From contig CAUYUJ010009813.1 in the NCBI GenBank assembly GCA_963575745.1, forward strand, positions 420,141 through 484,140: a stretch of DNA of 64,000 nt, written 5' to 3'. Shown here piece after piece: positions 1 to 10,937 of the stretch; the first letter of the stretch is position 1, and the number at the start of each line of letters is the position of its first letter. A program made the translations under genes and the position numbers. The stretch is from Prorocentrum cordatum. Taxonomy: Eukaryota > Sar > Dinophyceae > Prorocentrales > Prorocentraceae. The notes beneath the pieces were generated by a model, which saw only the letters and a list, made by a program, of their open reading frames with translations, did not search any database and was not told where the DNA came from.

Positions 1-1130
1 GCCTCAGCCTGCCGCAGCATCACCTGCATCAGCCTCAGCTCAGCCTGCCTCAGCCTCAGCCTCAGCCACAGCCTGCCTCAGCCTCAGCCTCAGCCTCAGC
101 CTGCCTCAGCCTCAGCCTCAGTCTGCCTCAGTATCAGCTTGCCTAAACCTCAGCCTCAGCCTGCTTCAGCCTCAGCCTGAGCCTGCTTCAGCCTCAGCCT
201 CAGTCTGCCTTCAGCCTCAACCTTAGCCTCAGCCAGCCTCAGCCTGCCTCCGCCTCAGCCTCAGCCTCAGCCTGCCTCAGCATCAGCCTGCCTCAGCGTC
301 TGCGTCAGCCTCAGCCTCAACCTCAGCCTCAGCCTCAGCTTTGCCTCAGCCTCAGTCTGCTTCAGCCTCAGCCTCAGCCTGCCTCAGCAGCAGCCTGCCT
401 CAGCCTCAGTTGGCTCCGGGCATTCAAAATGTGGCCCGGGAATGGAGTTCTGGGAACTCGAAGAGCACGAAGTGGCTTACAGTTGGCTCCGGGCATTCAA
501 AATGTGGCCCGGGAATGGAGTTCTGAGAGTTCGAAGAGCACGAAGTGGCCTAGAGTTGGCTCCGGGCATTCAAAATGTGGCCCGGGAATGCAGTTCTGGG
601 AATTCGAAGAGCACGAAGTGGCCTAGAGTTGGCTCCGGGCATTCAAAATGTGGCCCGGGAATGGTGTTCTGGGAAGTCGAAGAGCACGAAGTGGCTTACA
701 GTTGGCTCGGGACATCCAAAATGTACGCCGGGAGTTGTGTTCTGGGAACTCGAAGACCACGAAGTGGCTTACAGTTGGCTCCGGGCATCCAAAATGCACG
801 CCAGGAATGAAGTTCTAGCAGCGCCAAGAGCGATTTTGCGAGGATGTCCCAGGCTATTTGGGCTTCGACGGCAGCCGCCCCGGGTCCCGCCCGGACCCCC
901 CTGTGGAGTCATCTGCTGTTCTCTTTTGACACCACTAGAAACCTATTTGTCTTCGCTGTTAGGGAAAAAATATCCCGGCAAAGCAACCTAACAGCGATGT
1001 GTAGAAACATATATGGAAACATTCCCCTTAAGATCCAGATGAGAATCCAGGTGTAGAATTTTCTTGTTCTCGCAGTCGCAGTCGCATTCGCGATGGCAGT
1101 CGCAGTGGCGACGGCAGTCACAGTCACAGC
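1..1130 (+). repeat. Composite satellite cassette, copy 1 (left-truncated)
   Basis: Three parts in order. 1-408 is a CAGCCT-type hexamer satellite with CTGCCT variants. 409-about 830 holds six head-to-tail copies of a 73-bp unit starting GTTGGCTCCGGGCAT (starts at 409, 482, 555, 628, 701, 774). About 831-1130 is a linker containing TATCCCGGCAAAGCAAC and GCATTCGCGATGGCAGTCGC, which leads into the next satellite. The same order recurs four more times immediately downstream and in part at 60.7 kb. Reading frames inside are open because the unit lacks stops, not because it is coding. Confidence 0.9.
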
Positions 1131-3195
1131 CTCAGCCTCAGACTGCCTCAGTATCAGCCTGCCTCAGCCTCAGCCTCAGCCTGCCTCAGCCTCAGCCTCA
1201 GCCTGCTTCAGCCTCAGCCTCAGCCTCAGTCTGCCTTCAGCCTCGGCCTCAGCCTCAGCTTGCCTCAGCCTCAGCCTGCATCGGCCTCAGCCTCAGCCTC
1301 AGCCTCAGCCTCAGCCTGCCTCCGCATCAGCCTGCCTCAGCCTCAGCCTCAGCCTGCCTCAGCCTCAGCCTCAGCCTGCCTCAGCCTCAGCCTCAGCCTG
1401 CCTCAGCATCAGCTTGCCTCAGCCTCAGCATCAGCCTGCCTCGGCCTCAGCCTCAGCCTGCTTCAGCCTCAGCCTCAGTCTGCCTTCAGCCTCGGCCTCA
1501 GCCGCAGCCAGCCTCAGCCTCAGCCTGCTTCAGCCTCAGCCTCAGCCTCAGCCTGCCTCAGCATCAGCCTGCCTCAGCGTCTGCCTCAGCCTGCCTCAGC
1601 CACAGCTTCAGCCTCAGCCTCAGCCTCAGCCTGCCTCAGCCTCAGCCTGCATCAGCCTCAGCCTCAGCCTGCCTCAGCCTCAGCCTCAGCCACAGCCTCA
1701 GCCTCAGCCTCTGCCTCAGCCTGCCTCAGCGTCTGCCTCAGCCTGCCTCATCCTCAGCCTCAGCCTCAGCCTCAGCCTCAGCCTCAGCCTCAGCCTGCCT
1801 CAGCATGCCTCAGCCTGCCTCAGCCTCAGCCTGCCTCAGCCTCAGCCTGCCTCAGCCTCAGCCTCAGCCTGCCTCAAGCTCAGCCTCAGCCTGCCTCAGC
1901 CTCAGCCTCAGCCTCAGCCGCAGCCTGCTTCAGCCTCAGCCTCAGTCTGCCTTCACCCTCAACCTTAGCCTCAGCCTCAGCCTCAGCCCGTATCAGCCCC
2001 AGCCTCAGCCTCAGCCTCAGCCTCAGCCTGCCTCAGCCTCAGCCCGCATCAGCTTCAGCCTCAGCCTGCCTCTGCCTCAGCCTCAGCCACAGCCTGCCTC
2101 AGCCTCAGCCTCAGCCTCAGCCTGCCTCAGCGTCTGCCTCATCCTCAGGCTCAGCCGCAGCCTCAGCCTCAGCCTCAGCCTGCCTCAGCCTGCCTCAGCC
2201 TCAGCCTGCCTCAGCCTCAGCCTGCTTCAGCTCAGCTTCATTCTGCCTCAGGATCAGCTTGCTTAAGCCTCAGCCTCAGCCTCAGCTTCAGCCTCAGCCT
2301 GCTTCAGCCTCAGCCTCAGTCCGCCTTCAGCCTCAGCCTCAGCCCAGCCTCAGCCTGCATCAGCCTCAGCCTCAGCCTCAGCTTCAGCCTGCCTCAGCAT
2401 CAGCCTGCCTCAGCGTCTGCCTCAGCCTGCCTCAGCCTCAGCCTCAACCTCAGCCTCAGCCTCAGCCTGCCTCAGCCTCAGCCTGCCTCAGCCTCAGCCT
2501 CAGCCTGCCTCAGCAGCAGCTGCCTCAGCCTCAGTTGGCTCCGGGCATTCAAAATGTGGCCCGGGAATGGAGTTCTGGGAACTCGAAGAGCACGAAGTGG
2601 CGTACAGTTGGCTCCGGGCATCCAAAATGTGGCCCGGGAATGGAGTTCTGGGAAGTCGAAGAGCACGAAGTGGCCTACAGCTGGCTCCGGGCATCCAAAA
2701 TGTAGGCCCGGGAATGGAGTTCTGGGAAGTCGAAGAGCACGAAGTGGCCTACAGTTGGCTCCGGGCATTCAAAATGTACGCCGGGGATGGAGTTCTGGGA
2801 ACTCGAAGACCACGAAGTGGCCGACAGTTGGCTCCGGGCATTCAAAATGTACGCCGGGAGTTCTAGCAGCGCCAAGAGCGATTTTGCCAGGATGTTGAAG
2901 GCGATTTGAGCTTCGACGGCGGCCGCCCCGGGTCCCGCCCGGACTGTGTGGAGTCATCTGCTGCTTTTCCTAAGTTCTGGAGCTATCTAGGCCGCCGAAG
3001 CGCTCTACGCTTGGTTTTTTGCGAACCCCAAAAAATGATCCCGGCAAAGCAACTTAACAGCGATGTGTAGAAGCATATTTGAAAGCATTCCCCTTAAGAT
3101 TCAGATGAAAATCCAGTTGTAGAATTCTGCTGTTCTCGCAGTCGTAGTCGCATTCGCGATGACAGTCGCAGCGGCAACGGCAGTCGCAGTCACAG
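1131..3195 (+). repeat. Composite satellite cassette, copy 2
   Basis: The longest cassette. A hexamer satellite of about 1.4 kb (to about 2533), then 73-bp units starting at 2534, 2607, 2680, 2754 and 2827, then the linker with GCAAAGCAACTTAACAGCG near 3040. The satellite carries long poly-Ser/Pro/Gln frames in three frames; these are artefacts of a six-base repeat. Confidence 0.9.
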
Positions 3196-4163
3196 CCTCA
3201 GCCTCAGCCTGCCTCAGCCTCAGCCTCAGCCTGCCTCAGCCTCAGCCTGCCTCAGCCTCAGCCTCAGCCTGCTTCAGCCTCAGCCTCAGTCTGCCTTCAG
3301 CCTCGGCCTCAGCCTCAGCCTGCCTCAGCCTCAGCCTGCATCAGCCTCAGCCTCAGCCTCAGCCTGCCTCAGCATCAGCCTCCTCAGCCTCAGCCTCAGC
3401 CTGCCTCAGCCTCAGCCTCAGTCCTGCTTCAGCCTCAGCCTCAGTCTGCCTTCAGCCTCGGCCTCAGCCTCAACCTGCCTCAGCCTCAGCCTGCCTCGGC
3501 CGCAGCATCAGCCTGCCTCAGCATTCAAAATGTTGCCCAGGAGTGGAGTTCTGGAAACTAGAAGAACACGAAGTGGCCTACAGTTGGCTCCGGGCATTCA
3601 AATCATGCCCAGGAATGGGTTCTAGGGAACTTGAAGAGCACGAAGTGGCTTACAGTTGGCTCCGGGCATCCAAAATGTGGCCCGGGAATGGAGTTCTGGG
3701 AAATCGAAGAGCACGAAGTGGCTTACAGTTGGCTCCGGGCATCCAAAATGTGGCCCGGGAATGGAGTTCTGGGAAGTCGAAGAGCACGAAGTGGCGTACA
3801 GTTGGCTCCGGGCATCCAAAATGTGGCCCGGGAATGGAGTTCTGGGAGCACCAAGATCGATTTTTGATGATGTCCCAAGCGACTTCGGCTTCGACGGCAG
3901 CCTCCCCGGGTCCCGCCCTGACCCCCGTGAGGAGTCATGATGCTCTCTTTTGAGACCAGTAGAAACCTATCAGCAAGAGCTGTTAGGTAACAGCCAAGGG
4001 TGAAATTATCCCAGCAAAGCAACTGAACAGCGATGTGTAGAAGCATATTTGAAAGCATTCCCTTTAAGATTCAGATGAAAATCCAGTTGTAGAATTCTGC
4101 TGTTCTCGCAGTCCTAGTCGCATTCGCGATGACAGTCGCAGCGGCAACGGCAGTCGCAGTCAC
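3196..4163 (+). repeat. Composite satellite cassette, copy 3
   Basis: Same order as its neighbours: satellite to about 3525, four to five 73-bp units to about 3850, linker to 4163. The linker is nearly identical to that of copies 2, 4 and 5, so amplification appears to have been of the whole cassette. Confidence 0.9.
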
Positions 4164-4985
4164 AGCCTCAACTTCAGCCTGCCTCAGCCTCAGCCTCAGC
4201 CTGCCTCAGCCTCAGCCTGCCTCAGCCTCAGCCTCAGCCTGCTTCAGCCTCAGCCTCAGTCTGCCTTCAGCCTCGGCCTCAGCCTCAGCCTGCCTCAGCC
4301 TCAGCCTGCTTCGGCCGCAGCATCAGCCTGCCTCAGCGTTCAAGATGTGGCCCAGGAACGGAGTTCTGGGAATTAGAAAAACACAAAGTGGCCTACAGTT
4401 GGCTCCGGGCATCCAAAATCATGCCCAGGAATAGAGTTCTGGGAACTTGAAGAGCACGAAGTGGCCTACAGTTGGCTCCGGGCATCCAAAATGTGGCCCA
4501 GGAATGGAGTTCTGGGAAGTCGAAGAGCACGAAGTGGCCTACAGTTGGCTCCGGGCATCCAAAATGTGGCCCAGGAGTGGAGTTCTGGGAACTGGGAAGT
4601 CGAAGAGCACGAAGTGGCCTACAGTTGGCTCCGGGCATTCAGAATGTGGCCCGGGAGTGAAGTTCTGGGAGGTCGAAGAGCACGAAGTTTGTGACTGTTT
4701 GCGAAAAACGAGTGCGGCGGCAGCCGCGCCGGGTCCCGCCCCGGGTCCCGCCCCGACCCCCCTGAGGAGTCATGATGCTCTCTTTTGAGACCACTTGAAA
4801 CCTATCAGCAACAGCTGTTAGGTAATTATCCCGGCAAAGCAACCTAACAGCGATGTGTAGAAGCATATCTGAAAGCATTCCCCTTAAGATTCAGATGAAA
4901 ATCCAGTTGTAGAATTCTGCTGTTCTCGCAGTCGCAGTCGCATCCGCGATGACAGTCGCAGCGGCAACGGCAGTCGCAGTCACAG
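4164..4985 (+). repeat. Composite satellite cassette, copy 4
   Basis: Satellite to about 4345, 73-bp units to about 4690 with an internal partial duplication near 4590, then the linker. GGGTCCCGCCCC is doubled near 4730. Confidence 0.9.
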
Positions 4986-5775
4986 CCTCAGCCTCGGCCT
5001 GCCTCAGCCTCAGCCTCAGCCTGCCTCAGCCTCAGCCTGCCTCAGCCTCAGCCTCAGCTTGCTTCAGCCTCAGCCTCAGTCTGCCTTCAGCTTCGGCCTC
5101 AGCCTCAGCCTGCCTCAGCCTCAGCCTGCATCAGCCTCAGCCTCAGCCTCAGCCTGCCTCAGCATCAGCCCGCTTCAGCCTCAGCCTCAGCCTGCCTCAG
5201 CCTCAGCCTCAGTCTGCTTCAGCCTCAGGTCCCTTCAGCCTCAGGCCCTCAGCCTCAGCCTGCCTCAGCCTCAGCCTGCCTCGGCCGCAGCATCAGCCTG
5301 CCTCATATTCAAAATTGGCCCAGGAATGGAGTTCTGGGAACCAAAGAACACGAAGTGGCCTACAGTTGGCTCCGGGCATCCAAAATCATGTGGAGTTCTG
5401 GGAACTTCCGGAAGTGGCCTACAGTTGGCTCCGGGCATCCAAAATGTGGCCCGGGAATGGAGTTCTGGGAAGTCGAAGAGCACGAAGTGGCCTACAGCTG
5501 GCTCCGGGCATCCAAAATGTGGCCCGGGAATGGAGTTCTGGGAAGTCGAAGAGCACGAAGTGGCGTACAGTTGGCTCATAGCATCCAAAATGTGGCCCGG
5601 GAATGGAGTTCTGGGAGCACTAAGAGCGATTTTGGGATGATGTCCTGAGCGATTTCGGCTTCGGCGGCAGCCGCGGCGGCAGCCTGTCCGGGTCCCGCCC
5701 AGACCCCCCTGAGGAGTCATGATGCTTTCTTTTGAGACCATTAGAAACCTATCAGCAAGAGCTGTTAGGTAAAAA
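4986..5775 (+). repeat. Composite satellite cassette, copy 5 (right-truncated)
   Basis: Satellite to about 5305, degenerate then regular 73-bp units to about 5620, then the start of the linker. It breaks off at about 5770, just before the conserved TATCCCGGCAAAGC block. Confidence 0.85.
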
Positions 5776-6189
5776 GCAACAAAAAAATCCGCGGGGCGCC
5801 TGGGCGCCCAGAACGGGCCCACAGCGCACGAAGGCGGCCCCGGGGGCCAATTTTTGACGCTTCGTGTATCCTCACCAGCCCATCCCTGCCCGATGTCACA
5901 GCTGCAACATATCCAAAGCCTTCAAAACCGTTTGCCTCGGATGCCCTCCCGACGTTCGCGGGCAACCCTCGGGCCCCTCTTGGGGCCCTGCAGTTTGGGC
6001 CTCGGCGGAACTTCCAGGTCGGCCCCAGAGGCCTCCAAGGCAGGCCGGGAAGCTCCCAAGGCGGCCCAGGAGGACCCCCCAGGAGGGACCGAAAAGGCAA
6101 ACATTACGCTACCGAGGAACCCCACATACTGATTTTTAATCTTATGTGTTTGCTTGTCATTATCATCTATGCGCAATGCTGCGTTCTAA
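5776..6189. other. Non-coding stretch with a dispersed block
   Basis: No credible gene. 6020-6100 (CCTCCAAGGCAGGCC onward) is closely similar to 55,215-55,290, so it is a piece of a dispersed repeat. Confidence 0.5.
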
Positions 6190-6716
6190 ACCCTCGTCGC
6201 GAATCGTCGTCGTACTTGTCGTACTCGTTGTCGTACTCGTCGTACTCGTCGTCGTACTCGTTGCCGCTCTATCGTCTCACTCGTCATCGTACTCGTCGTC
6301 GTACCTCGCCGTCGTACTCGTCTTCGCATTCGTCGTCGTGCTCGTCGCACTCGTCGTCGCACTCGTCGTCGTCGCACTCGACGTCGTCGTACTCGTTGTG
6401 TTGGTAGTGCTCGTTGTATTCGTCGCCGCACTCGTGGTCGTCGTCGTCCTCCTCCTCCTCGTCCTCCTCCTCCTCGCCCCACCCCATCCTGTCAACTCCT
6501 CCGCACTCCTCTCAATTCCTCCGCACTTCCCTCAACTCCTCCGCACCCCTCTCAACTCATCCTCTCATATCCTTCTGTACTCCTCCTTCTGCACTCCTCC
6601 GCACTCCTCTCAACTCCTCCGCGCTCCTCTGAACACCTCCGCACTCCTCTCAAATCCTCCTCCTCACAACTCCTCCGCACTCCTCTCAACTCCTCCTCCT
6701 CGCAACTCCTGCACGG
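6190..6716 (+). repeat. TCG trinucleotide tract followed by CTCCTCCGCACTC repeats
   Basis: 6190-6480 is a degenerate (TCG/TCA)n tract grading into CTC repeats. 6480-6716 is a degenerate tandem of about 20 bp built on CTCCTCCGCACTCCTCTCAA. All frames here encode simple-sequence peptides. Confidence 0.85.
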
Positions 6717-7489
6717 CCGCGCACGGCACGGCACGGCACGGCGCCGACGAAAGGCATGGCACGGCAGTGATTCCCGACGGCCCCGGGGCTTTGAGCGTGC
6801 CTCCAGACACCGAAAGAAGCGAAAAACCTCCTCGAACCTCGAAGTGCGTCGCCGTCGTCGTCGTCGTCGCCGCCAGACATGGTCAGACCTCCGGCGGCGC
6901 AGTGCTCCCTCGGGCCCCGGATGGGGCGGGCGCGGCAGGGGGCGGGAGCGGGGGCCGGGAGGACCGGCCAGAGCTCCTGCGGACCGACGACAACGACCTT
7001 TCTCGCCCTGCCTTCCGCCACCATTTCTTCTCCTCTATTCTTCTTCTCCATTTTCTTCTATACTGCTCCTGGGAGGGCCCATAGGGAAGGGAAGGAGGGG
7101 AGGGAGGGAAGGAGTGAGGGACTCCTGCTGCTGCCCCGGCTCCTGCCCCCTTTCCTGCGATGGCAGCTCTCTGGTCTCGCGCCCTTCGATGGAAAATCTC
7201 TGGGCGACAGCGCATTCTATAAACCCTAAAGACCTTCGATGGAAAATCTCTGGTCTTTGGATGCGGACGACGCTCTGTGGCGATCAGAGGCAGACGTGCC
7301 TAGACGGGCACGATGCCAAATCCATGTGGGAAAGCAGCGCGCGTGGCATGCTGCAGCGAACCGCACTCCGGGAAACCGCACTATCTTGGCAGCCATGCTT
7401 TCCACAATATGCTCCAGACGCTGTGCCACAGATCCTGAAAGTTTTGCTGCTTAGTGTATGCCTTTGGAGGAAGCAAATTGCCGCCTCCA
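6717..7489. other. No recognisable gene
   Basis: GC-rich sequence with short GGCACGGCAC and GGAAGG tracts. ATGGAAAATCTCTGG occurs at about 7190 and 7238 and again, slightly changed, near 10,528, so it is a small dispersed motif. No protein family is recognisable in the reading frames. Confidence 0.4.
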
Positions 7490-7812
7490 AAGCCGAGAGC
7501 CAGGGTGCTGACTCTAATTTACTTGATAAAAGCCAGGCCTGACGGCATTTCGCCGGCCAGCGTTTGAGAGGTCTCGGGCAGCCGTGTCAGGAGGCCACGA
7601 GCCCCAATCGAGCCACATGTCTCAGCAATATTATCGCAGGGCGCTGGCCTAGGGTCCGCAGCCGAGCAGAGTTGGCTCGTCGGGCTTCGTAAACCACCGA
7701 ATTCGCTTCGCGACCGTCGTCACTCACTCTCTTCCTTGTCCCTCCCCCCCGCCGAGAGCCAGGGTGCTGACTCCAGCTTACTTGATACAGGCCAGGCATG
7801 GCGGCACTCTGG
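7490..7812 (+). repeat. Pair of about 60-bp direct repeats
   Basis: About 7490-7550 and 7752-7812 both run GCCGAGAGCCAGGGTGCTGA through TTACTTGATA to GCCAGGC, about 260 bp apart, with a few substitutions. The interval between them has no recognisable gene. Confidence 0.75.
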
Positions 7813-8249
7813 AAAACGCAGCGCCTGCAGCTCCGCCGAAAAAGGGTTGAAGGCAAGCGACATACAGGCGCGGGAGGATGCACGTAGCCCACGTGCAATG
7901 CAGCCAGGCGCACGCCAGCCGCGAGCTGGGCATGCATGCGCCAAGTCGTCCGTGCAGGGCGCGGCAGAGGGTGCACGATGCCGCTTGGAGGGTTCAGATC
8001 CCTCTCCTCCTCCTCCTCCTCCTCCTCCTCCTCCTCCTCCTCCTCCTCCTCCTCCTCCTCCTCCTCCTGTTCCTCCTCAATGACGTCCCGAACGGTACTT
8101 GCGCTGGAGAAAGCTGTTCCCCACCTAGCTACGGCCCCGCTCGGCAGAGGGGGGCCGCCCTGCACTCCCCGTCGGCGGCCGCCCTCCTGCCGGCGTGCAC
8201 GTGGCCGCTGCGCGCTGCGCGCCGCAGTTTAATCTCTCGGGGAACGGAG
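7813..8249. other. Intergenic stretch with (CTC)n microsatellite
   Basis: A pure CTC run lies at about 8000-8068. I see nothing else with a recognisable function. Confidence 0.6.
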
Positions 8250-8525
8250 AATGGCATAAGCATAAAAACTCGGAGGTCCGCGCGAATTTCTTTTCACGGG
8301 CGAAGAACGGTATAACATAAACGTTTTCGCTGTCGGGGGCGCATGGCTCTGGGCGGCTGGAAAGTTCATGCCCTTACGGTGGCACCGTAGGGGCATGAAC
8401 TTTCCAGCCGCCCAGAGCCAGGCGCCCCCGACCGCGAAAAAGTTTATTTTATAACGTTCTTCGTTCGCTGATTCTTGGACTCGAAAAATCCGCGCGGACC
8501 TCCGAGTTTTTATGCTTATGTCATT
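8250..8525. mobile_element. Foldback MITE with long inverted repeats
   Basis: The left arm starts ATGGCATAAGCATAAAAACT at 8251 and the right arm ends with its near-complement, TTTTTATGCTTATGTCAT, at 8524. The arms pair over most of the 275 bp: CGGAGGTCCGCGCG with its complement, then GGCTCTGGGCGGCTGGAAAG with its complement. A short loop lies around 8381. There is no coding capacity. A target duplication cannot be fixed; the arms may extend a base or two. The right arm supplies the stop codon of the neighbouring minus-strand gene as read, or lies in its intron. Confidence 0.85.
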
Positions 8526-9457
8526 GCTCGCTCCCCCCTCACCTTCGGAGGCTTCTTCACCTTGGCGCGCTGCTCCTGGCCGCGGCCGTCGCCGATCATG
8601 CCGCGCACGAGCTCCAGCAGGGTGCCAGACCCCTGGCCCCGCTCGCCGCTCTTCTGGAACCCGGGGGCCGACGAACAGGAGCCCGACTCCTCGCAGGTGA
8701 ACAGCTGGCCGTCGATAAATACCCACGGCATGCTCGGCGGCTCGGTGAACTTCGCGTCGGTGAGGCGGTGCATGGCCGCGACGACGCTGTCGGCGTAGTC
8801 CGTGCTGTACATAATGTCGAACGCCTCGCGGCCCTCGAAGCACGCCTGCAGCCCGTCCTCGCCAGACCACGGGATGCCGGCCTGCTTGCTGCAGGTCTCG
8901 GTGGCATCCTCGTCACGGCCGAGCAACACCATCGCCGTGAGCCCTAGGTCGCACTCCACGAAACCAGCGCCCCTCCGCAGCGCCTCGGAGTCCGCTGGGG
9001 CGGGCATCGGGAGCGCCTCCTTCAGGGCGCACAGCGGGGCCAGCGACAGCGAGCATGCGTCCGTGATCCTGCAGCTGTCGGAGCTCGACATGCCCTTCAG
9101 CAGCGGCAGCAGAGTTACCACCACCCCGTCCCCGGGCAGCCCGGCGTCGAGGAAGGGAAGCAGGCTGTTGTGGACGAAGTGGTAGCAGTGCGGGCACGTC
9201 GCCAGGAAGAACACCTCGACGGAGATCGGCGCGCCCTGCCGCTCCCGCAGCCCCCGCCCACGGGCGCTCGGGGCGGCGGCGGGCGCGTCGGCGCCGCGGG
9301 GCCTCGCCGCGACGGCCTCGTACTCGCGGGCCACGGCCTCGAGCTGCCACCCCTCGCCGCAGGCGCCCTCGAGGACGCCGCGCCCGCCTCCGAGCGGAGC
9401 GGCGGCGCACAGGCAGAAGAGGCACCCGCGCCGCGTCCGCGGGGGCGGCAGCCGCAT
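8516..9457 (-). CDS. GILT-like thiol reductase (thioredoxin fold), 3' end uncertain
   Basis: The reading frame from ATG at 9457 gives 313 residues. The GILT family (gamma-interferon-inducible lysosomal thiol reductase) reduces disulfides with a CxxC motif in endosomes or the secretory path. Seen here: EVFFLATCPHC with the CxxC at residues 88-91 after a beta-strand, and PWVFIDGQLF near residue 255, the spot where the family has a cis-Pro and strand. The family's CQHG-type segment is not clear. The frame stays open upstream into poly-Arg simple sequence, so I chose the Met before a Cys/Ala-rich stretch that could be a poor signal peptide. At 8543/8542 the coding strand reads AAG then GTGAGG, a good splice donor. 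The last nine residues and the stop may therefore be intron plus MITE rather than protein. Confidence 0.6.
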   Translation of the reverse strand: MRLPPPRTRRGCLFCLCAAAPLGGGRGVLEGACGEGWQLEAVAREYEAVAARPRGADAPAAAPSARGRGLRERQGAPISVEVFFLATCPHCYHFVHNSLLPFLDAGLPGDGVVVTLLPLLKGMSSSDSCRITDACSLSLAPLCALKEALPMPAPADSEALRRGAGFVECDLGLTAMVLLGRDEDATETCSKQAGIPWSGEDGLQACFEGREAFDIMYSTDYADSVVAAMHRLTDAKFTEPPSMPWVFIDGQLFTCEESGSCSSAPGFQKSGERGQGSGTLLELVRGMIGDGRGQEQRAKVKKPPKVRGERAMT

Positions 9458-10937
9458 GCGTGGACCGCGCGGGCAGCCGCGGCTGCCGCGGTCGCCGCGG
9501 CGTGAAAGCGCGGTCCGCGCCGCCCCAAGGCGCAGGCGGCGGCGGGGCCCCCGTGGCTGGAGCCGAGGGGGCTGCGGAGGGCGCTCGGGAGGCATGCTGG
9601 GCCGTCTGGAGACCGTCCTGGGCCGCGAGCTCGGCGAGGAGAGGCCTCCCTGGGCCGTGCTGGGTACGTCTGGTGAGGGGCGTGTTCTTTCCACCGCCAC
9701 AACCATAATTAAGTTGGAGGGGGAGGGGGTCCTCCTCCTCCTCCTCCTCCTCCTCCTCCTCCTCCTCCTCCTCCTCCTCCCCCTCCTCCTCCTCCTCCTC
9801 CTCCACCTCCTCCTCTTCCCCCTCCGCCCCTGTGGCGGTGGTGGTGGAAGACAAGCCCATCGTCCGGAAGGCCTCCTTGGACGGCATCGGGGCCCCCCAA
9901 GCGCCTGCACGTCCGCGCTTGTGGTCGAGGCCCTGGCCCGGGGGGCCCGGGCCCGATGGCCGCTGCACGTGCGGGCGCAGGGAATCAGCCAGATGAACAA
10001 CCCAGGAGCCTAGGAGGCCGCCGATGGATGGACGGGCGCCCGCATCGAAGCACGCGCCGCCCTTGTCACCTTTTGAGAGATGCAAGGACGCAAGAGAAGC
10101 AAGGACGCAAGTTGCCCGACTCGCTCTTTGACGGAAAGCCTCCAGGCATTGCGAGGGGGTCACCGAGGGCCGTCCCCCGATGGGACAAGAGGCGAGGGGG
10201 TCACCGAGGGCCGTTTCGCAGACTGCGACGAGACGACTGAAGTCTGAAATCTCGGCTGACTTCCACTTTAGATCTGCCTCCCCCCACCCAGACAACCAAG
10301 GCGACCCTGGCGGCCGATCACACAGAGCGAGATGCTCGCGGAGGGCCGTCTGCAAGCATGGGCATGCAGCGATGGGGGCCCCAGAGAACCGTTCCCCGGA
10401 GGCCGAGGGCCGTTCCTGGGAGGGAAAGGGGCGACCACAGGACAAGAGTCGATGGGGGTCACCGAGAACCGAGACTTGGCCTTTGACGGGAAGCCTCTGG
10501 GCCTTGTGAATTGCGAAACCTTTCAATGGAAAATCTCCAGGCTCGCACCAGATCGCTCGAGTGGAAGGTTTCTTGGAACGAAGCCCGAGAGGATCGAGAT
10601 CAGAGATGGTCTGAGGCACAGGCATACGAGAGGACGTAGCGCCTCAGGCACTGACCGAGCTCCATCAGGTCGGCCTCACCGCTGCGAAGAATCTCCAGCC
10701 TGGCAGACGAAGACGCAACGAGCTCTCGACGCAACAGAGCCCCATGCATCTGGGGCAGGGGGAGGGGCGGAGGCTGTTCCCAAAACACATCGTCACCAAG
10801 CGACATGCGTCACTGGCTTGGTAAACGAACGCTGAATCGGAGAGCTCAGCGATAACCCAGGGCCGTTTCCCCAAACGCAGCGCGCTGTCTCATGGGACTC
10901 TCAGCGCCAGAGCAACTGTGCGGAAAGATGCGCTTGT
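9458..10937. other. Intergenic region with (CTC)n and dispersed short motifs
   Basis: 9733-9830 is a CTC microsatellite. GGGTCACCGAGGGCCGT occurs at about 10,156 and 10,198 with variants at 10,454 and 12,227. CTTTGACGGAAAGCCTC and variants occur at about 10,127 and 10,482. The long minus-strand frames here run through the microsatellite and show no family signature. Confidence 0.5.

Noticed and set aside
1064-2705. Long open frames of 290-480 residues rich in Ser, Pro, Gln and Ala
   Set aside because: They are the readings of a six-base satellite in three frames; a hexamer repeat without stops stays open in every frame. No non-repeat domain is present.
409-2865. 73-bp and 89-bp arrays as CRISPR-like arrays
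   Set aside because: Units are contiguous tandem copies with no unique spacers, no cas genes are present, and the context is eukaryotic.
8913-10625. 570-residue minus-strand frame
   Set aside because: It overlaps the GILT-like gene out of frame, runs through a CTC microsatellite as poly-Glu and has no family signature.
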